Assembly: GCA_003599865.1 (NCBI GenBank)
Contig: QZKS01000088.1
Span: 70,682-106,055, forward strand
From: Desulfobacteraceae bacterium
GTDB taxonomy: Bacteria; Desulfobacterota; Desulfobacteria; Desulfobacterales; SURF-7
Direction of reading: 5' to 3'
Length of the DNA stretch: 35,374 nucleotides
Below, piece after piece: positions 23,492 to 31,999 of this stretch (the first letter of the stretch is position 1; every line of letters starts with the position of its first letter). The translations under genes were made by a program, and so were the position numbers. Below the pieces are notes generated by a model that did no database searches, was not told the DNA's origin, and worked only from the letters and a program-made list of their open reading frames with translations.

Positions 23492-24667
23492 TCATGACTC
23501 TTCATTTGCTTCGGTCAAAGAGGGAATGCCCCGGACGACCATCTCCTTGCCGTATTTTTCGGTGATGTCATCCATAACCTTATCCACCTTATCCCAGCGG
23601 GGATGACTTACAGGATTGTCAGCAAACAAAGAGAGCTGCATGGGTGTATTGCAGGGGATCAGGCCGGATAGGCTGATACCGATCAGCCTTATTTTCCGCT
23701 TATCCTGATAGGCATTCAACAAACCGACCGACTGGCTGTAAATCGATGCGGTTGTCCGGGTCGGAACCGGAATGGAAATGCTTCTGGTAATCTGTGTGAA
23801 ATCATCATGTTTGATTTTCAGTGTGATGGTTCCGGCTCGAAAACCCGATTTTCGTAGTTGTCTTCCAATGTTTTCAGATTGTATTCTGAGCTGGATCTTC
23901 AGGCGTTCCCTGTCGGTGGTATCTTGCGGCAGTGTTGACTCAATACTCACAGATCTGCGCTCTGATGAAACGGAAACCCTGGAGGGATCGATACCATATG
24001 CCAATTCTTTCAGGCGTTTTCCGAATTTCCCAAAGTGACTGTATAAAATTGAATCAGGATAGTTCCGTACCTGGCCCAAGGTGTGTATGCCGATCTGATG
24101 CAGTTTCTGAGAGGTCTTGTTTCCGACGCCGGGAACTTTGTGTATCGGCAAAAAACAGATAAAGTCGGATACGTTTTCAGGATGGATGATAAAGAGACCG
24201 TCCGGTTTGTTCAGATCAGAGGCGATTTTTGCCAGAAACTTATTGGGAGCCCCTCCGACAGAGCAGGTGAGATTCGTTTCCTGGAATATTGTCTTTTTAA
24301 TCATTTCAGACATTTGAGTTGGGCTGCCGAACAGTCTTTCGCATCCGGAATGATCCACAAAGGCCTCATCAATGGAAACCGGTTCAACCAGAGGGGAAAA
24401 CCGCCGGAGAATGTTCATGATGACAATGGAGACTTCTTTATATCTTTTGATTCGGGGGGCGATAAATACGCCTTCGGGGCAAATCTTTTTTGCGTATGCA
24501 ATCGGCATCGCTGAATGGATGCCTTTTTTTCTGGCAGCATAGTTTGCGGAAGACACGACACCTCTCCGCGACAACCCACCGACAATGATGCATCTGTTTT
24601 TTAATTCCGGCCTGTCAAGCTGCTCCACAGACGTGTAAAAGGCATCCATGTCAATATGAAGAATCAT
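23492..24667 (-). CDS. dinB: DNA polymerase IV (Y-family)
   Basis: 391 residues. The N-terminal HIDMDAFYTSVEQ (4-16) carries two catalytic Asp (D6, D8), and PVSIDEAFVDHSG (96-108) carries the D100-E101 pair, so the active site is complete. The thumb HhH region PVHKVPGVGNKTSQKLHQ-like (IHKVPGVGNKTSQKLHQIGI) and the little-finger domain follow. QLSLF near the C-terminus (MQLSLFADN) is a good clamp-binding pentapeptide. This low-fidelity polymerase copies damaged DNA and is usually under SOS control; I did not find a convincing LexA box in front of it. It starts 127 bases from the divergent NifA-like gene. Confidence 0.97.
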   Translation of the reverse strand: MILHIDMDAFYTSVEQLDRPELKNRCIIVGGLSRRGVVSSANYAARKKGIHSAMPIAYAKKICPEGVFIAPRIKRYKEVSIVIMNILRRFSPLVEPVSIDEAFVDHSGCERLFGSPTQMSEMIKKTIFQETNLTCSVGGAPNKFLAKIASDLNKPDGLFIIHPENVSDFICFLPIHKVPGVGNKTSQKLHQIGIHTLGQVRNYPDSILYSHFGKFGKRLKELAYGIDPSRVSVSSERRSVSIESTLPQDTTDRERLKIQLRIQSENIGRQLRKSGFRAGTITLKIKHDDFTQITRSISIPVPTRTTASIYSQSVGLLNAYQDKRKIRLIGISLSGLIPCNTPMQLSLFADNPVSHPRWDKVDKVMDDITEKYGKEMVVRGIPSLTEANEES

Positions 24668-24794
24668 AGGGGCATTTAATCGTGTTATCTGATTGACAAA
24701 TGGAAATCGGCTATGTTACAAAAATGTTATTTTGTATATTCATGTTGCCAAATCGGTAAATTTTTTCATTTTTATACTATAGAAGATTATTATC

Positions 24795-26318
24795 ATGAAA
24801 CGAATAGAAGAAATAACTCTTTTTTATGAAATCAGCAAGGCCTTGAACGAACATCTGGATTTGAAAAAATCATTATACAGGGTTTTGGATATCCTCTCCA
24901 ATTCCATGGAAATGGTTCGAGGAACCGTAACCATATTAAATCCTCTTCAGAATGAAATCAGCATTGAAATTGCCCATGGCCTTTCTCCCAGTGAGATTGT
25001 CAAAGGCAAATACAAGGTTGGAGAAGGGGTGACCGGGCGGGTAATTCAAGATGGAAAGCCGATTGCCATACCAAAGATCAGCGAAGAACCGCTTTTTCTG
25101 GACAGGACCGCCACGAGAAAGAGTAAGCTGAGAGATGAGTTGTCATTTATCTGTGTCCCGGTAACAAAAGAAAATCAGGTTATCGGAGCGTTGAGTGTGG
25201 ACAAGATTTATCAGCCAAACTATTCTCTGAAAGAGGGGATAGAATATCTTTCGGTTGTGGCGACAATGATTGCAAACCACGTGGTGAATCTTGAAAAAAT
25301 ACGGACGGAAAAAGAAAAATTAAAGAAGGAGAACACCCGGCTCCGGAACGAGCTTGAGAACAAGTATCGGTTCAACAACATTATCGGAAACAGCAACAAA
25401 ATGCGTGAAGTTTATCAAATGATTTCACAAGTTTCAAGAAGCAATGCCACCGTGCTGATTCGGGGGGAGAGCGGTACCGGAAAAGAGCTTGTGGCCAACT
25501 CGATTCATTATAACAGTCCCCGGTCCAAACAGAATTTTGTAAAAGTGAATTGTGCCGCCCTTCCGACCAACCTGATTGAGAGCGAGTTGTTCGGTCATGA
25601 AAAAGGTGCGTTTACAGGTGCCATTAAACAGAAACTCGGGAAGTTTGAACTGGCACATCGAGGAACTATTTTTCTGGATGAAATCGGTTCCATTGATCTG
25701 GATGTTCAGGTAAAATTGCTGCGCGTTCTTCAGGAAAAGGAGTTTGAGCGGGTGGGTGGGCATCGTACCATTAAGTCGGATGTCCGGATCATTGCTGCAA
25801 CCAATAAAAATTTGGAAATGGCGGTGGAACAGGAGGTTTTCCGGGGGGATCTTTACTACCGTCTCAATGTTTTTCCGATTTATATGCCGCCGCTTCGGGA
25901 GAGAAAGACAGATATACTGCTGCTTGCGGATTATTTTCTCGAAAAATACGCAAATGAAAACCATAAGGAAATTAAAAGACTGTCCACGCCTGCCATTGAC
26001 ATGCTGATGGGATATCATTGGCCGGGCAATGTCCGGGAACTTGAAAATTGTATTGAAAGAGCCGTGCTTTTATGTGAAGAAGGCGTTCTCCATAGCTATA
26101 ATCTTCCACCGACCATACAGACCGGGAAGGAATCCAATACCCTACCGGCGCAATCTCTCGATGATGCCGTGGCAAATCTGGAAAAGTGCATGCTGATTGA
26201 TGCATTGAAGAACGCAAGGGGAAATGTTTCAACCGCAGCAGAGATATTGGAAACCACGGTAAGAAAATTTTCATATAAAGCAAAACGTTACAATATTGAT
26301 TACCGTGATTACCGATAA
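24795..26318 (+). CDS. NifA-like sigma-54-dependent activator (GAF-AAA+-Fis HTH)
   Basis: 507 residues. A GAF sensor domain occupies about 20-165 ([38 protein letters not shown]), then a coiled-coil linker rich in Lys and Glu (168-190). The AAA+ domain has Walker A GESGTGKE (224-231), the sigma-54 contact loop GAFTGA (271-276), Walker B TIFLDEIG (291-298) and [18 protein letters not shown] Fis-type helix-turn-helix ends the protein ([20 protein letters not shown], then YKAKRYNID). The N-terminal and linker style resembles NifA of nitrogen fixers, but no nif gene is nearby, and the Cys motif of oxygen-sensitive NifA is absent. It should activate -24/-12 promoters; one lies at 19252-19267. The ribosome site is weak (AGAAG). 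Confidence 0.93.
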   Translation: MKRIEEITLFYEISKALNEHLDLKKSLYRVLDILSNSMEMVRGTVTILNPLQNEISIEIAHGLSPSEIVKGKYKVGEGVTGRVIQDGKPIAIPKISEEPLFLDRTATRKSKLRDELSFICVPVTKENQVIGALSVDKIYQPNYSLKEGIEYLSVVATMIANHVVNLEKIRTEKEKLKKENTRLRNELENKYRFNNIIGNSNKMREVYQMISQVSRSNATVLIRGESGTGKELVANSIHYNSPRSKQNFVKVNCAALPTNLIESELFGHEKGAFTGAIKQKLGKFELAHRGTIFLDEIGSIDLDVQVKLLRVLQEKEFERVGGHRTIKSDVRIIAATNKNLEMAVEQEVFRGDLYYRLNVFPIYMPPLRERKTDILLLADYFLEKYANENHKEIKRLSTPAIDMLMGYHWPGNVRELENCIERAVLLCEEGVLHSYNLPPTIQTGKESNTLPAQSLDDAVANLEKCMLIDALKNARGNVSTAAEILETTVRKFSYKAKRYNIDYRDYR

Positions 26319-26339
26319 TTCAGGATGATCGGGTTTTTT
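26312..26339 (+). terminator. Weak hairpin terminator at the end of the activator gene
   Basis: A 5-bp stem (CCGAT at 26312-26316, ATCGG at 26328-26332) with an 11-base loop overlaps the stop codon and is followed by GTTTTTT. The stem is short. Confidence 0.4.
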
Positions 26340-26341
26340 CT

Positions 26342-26370
26342 TTGACATGTCGCCGGCCATCATTTATAAG
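26342..26370 (+). promoter_or_regulatory. Strong sigma-70-like promoter of the PilZ gene
   Basis: A perfect TTGACA (26342-26347) and TATAAG (26365-26370, 5 of 6) are separated by exactly 17 bases. The transcript would have a leader of about 100 bases. Confidence 0.7.
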
Positions 26371-26410
26371 AGCCATGTTTAGAGGGCGTTATTGGATCAG
26401 CTTCCGGTCG

Positions 26411-26438
26411 GGAAAATTTTTTCCGAACGGAATTTTCC
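26411..26438 (+). repeat. Inverted repeat in the PilZ gene leader
   Basis: GGAAAATT (26411-26418) and AATTTTCC (26431-26438) form a perfect 8-bp inverted repeat with a 12-base spacer. The spacer and inner arm contain TTCCG-AA-CGGAA, a competing smaller repeat. It lies 40-70 bases after the predicted start and about 40 bases before the ATG. Confidence 0.4.
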
Positions 26439-26480
26439 GATTGCAGAACAGACATCTGGATTTATCAGTGCAGGATATGA

Positions 26481-26984
26481 ATGATGGATGACGCAAACAA
26501 TTCCAATTCTCCTTTCCAGAAAATTATTCGCAAGCTGGCTTCAGAGGCGAAGGAAATCGAAGCGCGTTCAAAAGCCGACCGGCGCAAGAACGGCCAAACA
26601 TCAAAGCCTGATCATAGAGGTGATGAGAATACAGATGGAGAAGAGGACTCCGGAAGGAGCAGAAGGATCGATATGGACCTATCCCGGGAAAGAAGGAAAT
26701 ATCCAAGGAAATCCTGTTTTCTTTCCGTTCATTATGCTACAGACGAACGTGCGTATCAGGAATTTATACACGATATCAGCACCGCCGGGATTTTCATTGA
26801 GACACGTCAGCCATTGCCCATTGGGCAGAATATTGCCTTGACATTCTCACTTCCAAGCCGTCATGAGAACATCAAGCTGAATGGTACTATTGCCAGAAGC
26901 ACTCCGAAAGGTTTGGGCGTTAAATTTGTCCAGCAAAGTGTGGACCAGAAAAATTATTTGAGTTCGCACATTGTCGACATGTGA
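26481..26984 (+). CDS. PilZ domain protein
   Basis: 167 residues. Residues 1-68 are a charged, probably disordered N-terminal region (RSKADRRKNGQTSKPDHRGD). The PilZ domain runs from about 70 to 165. It contains the c-di-GMP binding RxxxR (R72-K-Y-P-R76) and the D/NxSxxG motif D98-I-S-T-A-G103, followed by the strands GIFIETRQPLPIGQNIALTF and LNGTIARSTPKGLGVKFVQQ. Both binding motifs are intact, so it likely binds cyclic di-GMP in the cytoplasm and passes the signal to an unknown partner, perhaps in motility or surface behaviour. The CheX gene is close by on the other strand. AGGA lies about five bases before the ATG; a second ATG follows directly. Confidence 0.92.
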   Translation: MMDDANNSNSPFQKIIRKLASEAKEIEARSKADRRKNGQTSKPDHRGDENTDGEEDSGRSRRIDMDLSRERRKYPRKSCFLSVHYATDERAYQEFIHDISTAGIFIETRQPLPIGQNIALTFSLPSRHENIKLNGTIARSTPKGLGVKFVQQSVDQKNYLSSHIVDM

Positions 26985-27038
26985 CTTTTTTGTTCGCCGG
27001 ACGGAAATTATGATTCGGAACACCATGTTTTTCAGTCG

Positions 27039-27998
27039 TCAATTGCAAACCGCATCGCCATAATTATCTTTCCCCCACTGATCCAGGAAAAAATGTACAA
27101 TGGACAGATCGGAGGTTCCTTTTTGTGAAATCGTTTCCAGCTTTTTCAGAAGTTCTTCCTTTTTTTCCTGCCTGTTGATCAGTGTATAGATCAACAGACT
27201 TCTTTTATAATAGGATATGGCCTCCTTCTGTTTTTCAATAAAAACCATGGCATCACCGATCGATAAAAGATCCTCCGCAATCCCTTGCTGAAAATGGGCT
27301 TTCTGGTCTGCGCGGAGGGCTTGATGAAAAAAGGGTAAGGATTCAGCGTGACGCGCTGTTTTCATCATCAGGGTCCCAAGGGCAAAATGAGCGGAAGCAA
27401 ATGCCGGGGTGTTTTCTGAATCTATGGCTGTCACAGCCTGCCGGAGTAGTTGTTCGGCTTTCTGGAATTCCCGCTTTTTCGTTAAGAGAATGCCTCTGTT
27501 TATGATGAGCTGAGGGAAGGATATCCCGGCTTGCGCTGAAATCCTTTCCGCCTCTGTCATTACCGTTTCTGCCCGGGATAGCTGGTTGTGGGTGATGAGT
27601 GAGGACGCCTTGTTGGTCAGTGCGTGTATCGCGCCTTTCATATCGTTTAATGTAATATAGGTTGTATATGCTTCATCATAGAACAAAAGTGCCGTTTCGA
27701 CACTGTCTAAGGAGTTATAAACATTTCCGATATTGTTGAGACACATGGCGACGCCTTCCAACCGGTCCGATAATGTGAACAATTCAAACGCCCTGAAAAA
27801 GTGCGTCAGCGACTGGTGATAGCAACCTTTGCGATACAGGAGATTGCCTGAGTCCAATTCGGACATGCTGAGCGTTGTCATGTCATTTTTTTGATCAGTC
27901 AACTCCGGTCCGGCGCAGGCGGTCAAGACCATCCATGCAGTAAGAAGAAGTGTGGAATGAAAACATCTGTACAGGAGGCAACGATTTCTAAAAGTCAA
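27039..27998 (-). CDS. TPR-repeat lipoprotein
   Basis: 319 residues from a TTG at 27998, supported by GGAGG about seven bases upstream. A signal peptide ends in the lipobox LTAC (C28), so it is a lipoprotein. The rest is helical repeats of tetratricopeptide type, about five to six units, including LYRKGCYHQSLTHFFRAFEL, AMCLNNIGNVYNSLDSVETA, GAIHALTNKASSLITHNQLS and EDLLSIGDAMVFIEKQKEAI. Such repeats bind other proteins. The start lies within the end of the CheX gene (11-bp overlap), so translation is coupled. A link to CheX-related signalling at the envelope is possible but not shown; TPR lipoproteins also serve in pilus or secretion assembly. Confidence 0.88.
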   Translation of the reverse strand: MTFRNRCLLYRCFHSTLLLTAWMVLTACAGPELTDQKNDMTTLSMSELDSGNLLYRKGCYHQSLTHFFRAFELFTLSDRLEGVAMCLNNIGNVYNSLDSVETALLFYDEAYTTYITLNDMKGAIHALTNKASSLITHNQLSRAETVMTEAERISAQAGISFPQLIINRGILLTKKREFQKAEQLLRQAVTAIDSENTPAFASAHFALGTLMMKTARHAESLPFFHQALRADQKAHFQQGIAEDLLSIGDAMVFIEKQKEAISYYKRSLLIYTLINRQEKKEELLKKLETISQKGTSDLSIVHFFLDQWGKDNYGDAVCN

Positions 27999-28449
27999 AA
28001 CAGACCTCCATTGTAAAGAGTCCTTCCGGCATGGTGAACGGGATCGCTATTTTGGGACCATCCGTCATATGATAGATGGTATGGTTCTTTCCGGAAAATA
28101 CGGATGGTATGGCACCATCCAGGCGAAGGCCAAGGGCTTCAATTTCACGTCGGGCCTGGCCGGAAATCATATTGGCCAGTTCACCGGCAACTTCCGTAAC
28201 ATCCCGATCCATTTTTTTGATTTCTTCACCAAACATGTTGGAAGCGATTTTGATAATGGATGTTTCTTCAAAGCTGATGGAAAAGGTTCCGGTTGCCTCA
28301 CCGGTCAACCCGACAATGGTGCTGACATCTCCAGTGGCAAAGGCGTCTTTTTTTAAATATGGTTTTGAGGCCTTTGTTTTGATAAATGCCATTAAATTCA
28401 AGACATCAATTGTTGCTTTGATAAAAGGATTAATATATTCGGCTTTCAT
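27988..28449 (-). CDS. CheX-like CheY-P phosphatase family protein
   Basis: 153 residues, the usual CheX length. MKAEYINPFIKATIDVLNLM is the typical CheX start. The single phosphatase motif appears in the long helix DVTEVAGELANMISGQARRE (about 82-101), with the conserved Glu and Asn (E-x-A-N) of CheC/CheX/FliY proteins. TGEATGTFSISFEETSIIKI and the C-terminal strands (IAIPFTMPEGLFTMEVCF) complete the fold. CheX proteins form dimers and dephosphorylate CheY-P. Some stand-alone members serve other response regulators. No che genes are adjacent; instead it is coupled to a TPR lipoprotein. AAGGAAA lies a few bases before ATG. Confidence 0.9.
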   Translation of the reverse strand: MKAEYINPFIKATIDVLNLMAFIKTKASKPYLKKDAFATGDVSTIVGLTGEATGTFSISFEETSIIKIASNMFGEEIKKMDRDVTEVAGELANMISGQARREIEALGLRLDGAIPSVFSGKNHTIYHMTDGPKIAIPFTMPEGLFTMEVCFDF

Positions 28450-28842
28450 TGATTTCCTTTAAGGTGACGGTCATCCATGTTTTTCTGGTATATCAAACAA
28501 TAAAGAATCTTGCGCCATGTTGCATCACGGATATCGATTTTTGGTAATTATGCTACAGTTGCTATGCTGGGAACCGGATATCAGCAATTCAAAAGAAATA
28601 CATAAAAAAAGGGATAGGCGAACGAATACATATTTTTGATGAAAGCAGTATGCCGAAAAGAAAATCATCTGTCAAGAGATTAATGAATACAGTATCTTGT
28701 GGGATTTTAAGGGGCTATCATTTCACGCTTGACACCAATTGGCAGTTCATCCATATTAACAACTATTTAACAAAATAATAACCGGCCTTTCGTTTTAACA
28801 GGCAGACCGGTCCTATCGATTCCGATTGGGGGAAAATTGTAA
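28450..28842. other. Intergenic region between cheX and the BMP transporter
   Basis: 393 bases without a convincing gene on either strand; the longest frames are under 20 codons or lack ribosome sites. It holds the BMP promoter at 28729-28757 and, after it, a possible imperfect hairpin (ACCGGCC with GACCGGT, about 28782-28814) in the leader. The promoter of cheX must also lie here but is not obvious. I saw no match to a purine riboswitch. Confidence 0.4.
28729..28757 (+). promoter_or_regulatory. Promoter of the BMP transporter operon
   Basis: A perfect TTGACA (28729-28734) and CATATT (28752-28757, 4 of 6) with a 17-base spacer. The transcript would begin about 80 bases before the ATG of the binding-protein gene. 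Confidence 0.6.
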
Positions 28843-29859
28843 ATGGTTGACAGGGCGCTCCCGGCGATCTGCATTTATTGCTGGATTTTCACAATTATCC
28901 TTTTTCCTGCAACAGCAATGTCCGGATGTGGAGATGGTAAGACATTCTGCATTGGACTGGTTACAGACGTGGGTGTGATTGATGATAAATCATTTAACCA
29001 GTCCGCCTGGGAGGGGGTGCAAAAGGCCGGAGCGGAACTGGGGGCGGTCATTAAATATATGGAAACAAGGGATGCAAAGGATTATGAGCAGAATATTCAT
29101 ATGTTTGCCAAAAACAATTATGATGTGATTCTGACTGTTGGGTTTGCACTGGGAGAAGCAACCATTCAGGCAGCCGGAAAGTATCCGCGAATTGCCTTTA
29201 TTGGTATTGATCAGTTTCAGGCAAAACCGGTTCACAATGTCGCGGGGTTGATTTTTCGAGAAGATATTGCCGGTTTTAAAGCAGGCGCTCTCTCATCCAT
29301 GCTTTCCAAAACGAATATCATTGCGGCTGTGATGGCAACCGACCTGGTTCCGCCGGTTGCGGCGTTCCAAAAAGGCTATAAGGCGGGCGCACGCTATATC
29401 AATCCGGATATTAAAATTATTTCCTCTTTCCATCCCGGAGGGTTGGATGCCTCATTCACCGATCCGGAATGGGGTGCTTCTACTGCAGCACAGGCCATTG
29501 CGCAGGGAGCCGATGTTGTTTTTGCCGCAGGCGGGCTGACAGGAAATGGAGCACTGATTGAGGTGGCAGCGCATAGAGGAAAGTATTGTATTGGTGTCGA
29601 TACGGATCAATGGTTTACGGTCCCATCTGCAAGGTCTTGCCTGGTTTCCTGCGCGTTGAAACAGATTGCTCCTGCAGTGTTTACATTGATCAAGCTGGCG
29701 CATCAGGATCAATTTCCGGAAGGCAACTATTACGGTGATGTAGCCTTATCCTCATTCCATGATTTTGATAAAAAAATACCGGAGAAAATCAAGCAGGATC
29801 TTCTTGAAATTGAAAGCCGCATAAAAGATGGGCGCATTACGATATCAGCTGATGAATAA
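28843..29859 (+). CDS. BMP family substrate-binding lipoprotein (nucleoside type)
   Basis: 338 residues. A signal peptide leads to a lipobox-like AMSGC (C29; Met at -3 is unusual), so it is probably a lipoprotein facing the periplasm. The hallmark of the family is GLVTDVGVIDDKSFNQSAWE followed by GVQKA; further matches are DVILTVGFALGEATIQAAGK, VHNVAGLIFREDIAGFKAGA and DVVFAAGGLTGNGALIEVA. Relatives include PnrA of Treponema, Med and BmpA; those characterised bind purine nucleosides. VIDDKSFN and the D-T-D-Q-W segment (GVDTDQWFT) carry the likely ligand-binding Asp and aromatic residues. First gene of a four-gene importer operon; GGGGGAAA precedes the ATG by eight bases. Confidence 0.95.
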   Translation: MVDRALPAICIYCWIFTIILFPATAMSGCGDGKTFCIGLVTDVGVIDDKSFNQSAWEGVQKAGAELGAVIKYMETRDAKDYEQNIHMFAKNNYDVILTVGFALGEATIQAAGKYPRIAFIGIDQFQAKPVHNVAGLIFREDIAGFKAGALSSMLSKTNIIAAVMATDLVPPVAAFQKGYKAGARYINPDIKIISSFHPGGLDASFTDPEWGASTAAQAIAQGADVVFAAGGLTGNGALIEVAAHRGKYCIGVDTDQWFTVPSARSCLVSCALKQIAPAVFTLIKLAHQDQFPEGNYYGDVALSSFHDFDKKIPEKIKQDLLEIESRIKDGRITISADE

Positions 29860-29918
29860 TCATTCATTGGCGATTCCGTGATCAAGTTTTGGTTTTACCA
29901 AACGAATTGAGGGGATTG

Positions 29919-30992
29919 ATGATTCTGCTTTTACGATCATTCCTGGTACCTGCCGGGTCGGTTTTGCTGGCCTTTCTGACAGGAGGTATTCTTCTTTTCC
30001 TTTCCGGTTCACATCCGGTGGAAGCATATATCGCACTTTTTCAAGGCGCTTTCGGTGATTTGTCTTCCATTTCACGCACGCTTGAAAAGGCAACACCGCT
30101 GATCATGAATGGGCTTGCGATTGCGTTTGCTTTAAAAGCCGGGCTTTTCAATATCGGAGCGCAAGGTCAGTTTTTGTTTGGCGCCTTTGCCGCAGCCGTT
30201 GCAGGATTTTATGTGCAGGCGATTCCTTCCGTTTTTCATATACCCCTTGCCATCTTTGCCGGTATGACGGCCGGCGGGATTTACGGGCTTGTTCAGGGGG
30301 CCCTGAAAGCATTTTCCGGTGCCCACGAGGTGATTACCGGAATCATGTGCAACTATATCGCCATCAACATGACGGATTATCTGGTAAATCATCCGTTCCG
30401 GGATCGATCGCCGGGAAATATTGTTGCAAGAACACCACAGATCCTGGATACAAGTCGTTTTCCGGATGTAGCGGGTATTCCCTTAGGTTTCATTGCCGCG
30501 ATTATCGCAGCTATTCTGGTGTGGTGGATTGTAAGGTATGCGGTTTTCGGGTTTGAAATCAGGGTTGTCGGGTCCGGGATCAATGCTGCCCGATATTCCG
30601 GGGTGCGGATTCGGTCTGTTTTAATGGGAACCATGCTGATCAGCGGCGCACTTGCCGGATTGGGCGGTGCCGTGGAAACACAGGGAGTCGTTCATCGATT
30701 TCAGCCGGGCTTTAATACGGGGCTCGGCTTTGAGGGTATTACCATTGCATTGCTGGGTCGGGTCCACCCTTTGGGCATTATTCCGGCTGCAATTCTGATC
30801 GGGGCCATGAAAGCCGGTGCCGGTATGATGCAGTTTTCAGCCGGTGTTGAGAATGAGATCATCGATGTCATCCAGGCTTTGATTTTATTTTTTGTAACCG
30901 CGGATGTAATTCTTCAGAAAATGCTTCCCGGAATAAAATGGGCGGAAGGCGAACGCCTGTCACTCAGTACGGGGTGGGGAGGCAATTCATGA
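29919..30992 (+). CDS. BMP-type ABC importer permease 1
   Basis: 357 residues from ATG 29919, which follows GAGGGGA by about four bases; an in-frame TTG at 29889 is rejected. Eight or more membrane helices are apparent. GLAIAFALKAGLFNIGAQGQ (about 65-84) and the loop VVGSGINAARYSGVRI (217-232) with GALAGLGGAVETQGV and FEGITIALLGRVHPLGII are the conserved permease signatures (BPD_transp_2 family, in which NIGxxGQ and the E/N-A-A-x-xxG-I loop contact the ATPase). It forms the inner-membrane channel together with permease 2; their genes overlap by the ATGA at 30989-30992. Confidence 0.95.
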   Translation: MILLLRSFLVPAGSVLLAFLTGGILLFLSGSHPVEAYIALFQGAFGDLSSISRTLEKATPLIMNGLAIAFALKAGLFNIGAQGQFLFGAFAAAVAGFYVQAIPSVFHIPLAIFAGMTAGGIYGLVQGALKAFSGAHEVITGIMCNYIAINMTDYLVNHPFRDRSPGNIVARTPQILDTSRFPDVAGIPLGFIAAIIAAILVWWIVRYAVFGFEIRVVGSGINAARYSGVRIRSVLMGTMLISGALAGLGGAVETQGVVHRFQPGFNTGLGFEGITIALLGRVHPLGIIPAAILIGAMKAGAGMMQFSAGVENEIIDVIQALILFFVTADVILQKMLPGIKWAEGERLSLSTGWGGNS

Positions 30993-31996
30993 TGGCGGTT
31001 TCCCGATTGCGGCCGGGAGCGAGAGGGGAGATGTTATGTGTCTTTCTGTGGATATCCGTGACGGCATGCATTGTCTGCAGTTACTGGATTTCTCCGGTGG
31101 TTACGGTTGCCGTTCTTTCATCGGCATTGAGACAGTCCACGCCTCTGGTTCTCGGTGCGATGTGCGGCCTGTTATCGGAGCGTTCGGGTGTTATGAATAT
31201 TGGTATTGAAGGACAGATGCTGATGGCGGCTTTTTGGGGGTTCCTGATGCATGTCTGGACCGGAAGCCTGATGATGGGAGTGATTTCAGGCCTTGCTGCC
31301 GGTGCTTTTGCCGGTTTTTTGTTTGCATGGATGTCCGTATCCATGAAAATGGATCAGATCATTGCTGGAACGATTATTAATATCCTGGCGGTTGGATTGA
31401 CCGGTTTTTTTTATCCGACCGGTATGAGTTCGGCCGGAAAATTGAAAATCTATTCTGTTCCCCTCCTGTCGGAAATCCCTTTGGCCGGGCCGGTTTTGTT
31501 TCGAATGTCTCCCATCGTTTTTCTGACCATTTGTATTGTTTTTCTGCTTCATTATTGCTTGTTTTATTCCCGCTGGGGATTGAGAACAAGAGCGACGGGC
31601 GAGCATCCGAAAGCTGCGGCTACCATGGGGATCAGTGTGGTTAAGCTCCGCTATGGAAATATTATGATTGGTGGCTGTATTGCAGGCCTTGCCGGGGCAT
31701 TTCTTTCTTTGGAATCGGTCGGGGTTTTTGAAAGAGGAATGACCAACGGAAGAGGGTTTATTGCCCTTGCCGTGATGATTTTTGGAAAATGGACCCCTAT
31801 CGGCGCATGGGGGGCAGCTCTTCTTTTCGGCCTTTCCATGTCTGTTCAGACCCAGTTGCAGTTTGACCGGGTGCTTTCCCTTCCGCATCAGTTTACGGGA
31901 ATGCTTCCGTATCTGATCACCATTATCGTGCTTGCGATTTTTATCCGACGGAATCGTCCGCCCGCATCGCTGGGCGTTTCCTGTGAAAGGGAATAG
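30989..31996 (+). CDS. BMP-type ABC importer permease 2
   Basis: 335 residues from the ATG that overlaps the stop of permease 1, with GGGAGG seven bases upstream. Hydrophobic helices alternate with short loops. LVLGAMCGLLSERSGVMNIG, then IEGQML, is the NIGxEGQ signature; RATGEHPKAAATMGISVVKL is the ATPase-contact loop, and GRGFIALAVMIFGKWTPIGA matches the other conserved segment. It is the second permease subunit expected for this importer class. The ATPase gene follows four bases after the stop. Start certainty is high because of the coupled overlap and ribosome site. Confidence 0.95.
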   Translation: MMAVSRLRPGARGEMLCVFLWISVTACIVCSYWISPVVTVAVLSSALRQSTPLVLGAMCGLLSERSGVMNIGIEGQMLMAAFWGFLMHVWTGSLMMGVISGLAAGAFAGFLFAWMSVSMKMDQIIAGTIINILAVGLTGFFYPTGMSSAGKLKIYSVPLLSEIPLAGPVLFRMSPIVFLTICIVFLLHYCLFYSRWGLRTRATGEHPKAAATMGISVVKLRYGNIMIGGCIAGLAGAFLSLESVGVFERGMTNGRGFIALAVMIFGKWTPIGAWGAALLFGLSMSVQTQLQFDRVLSLPHQFTGMLPYLITIIVLAIFIRRNRPPASLGVSCERE

Positions 31997-31999
31997 CCT

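Noticed and set aside
25434-26018. 194-residue frame opposite the NifA-like gene
   Set aside because: It is the antisense shadow of the conserved AAA+ domain and has no ribosome site.
28110-28125. TGGCACCATCCAGGC on the plus strand, sigma-54-like spacing
   Set aside because: It lies inside cheX on the opposite strand, its -12 element lacks TTGC, and no plus-strand gene follows within 700 bases.
28758-28842. Possible purine riboswitch in the BMP operon leader
   Set aside because: The leader has only an imperfect hairpin and none of the conserved core bases of purine or PreQ1 riboswitches that I could recognise.
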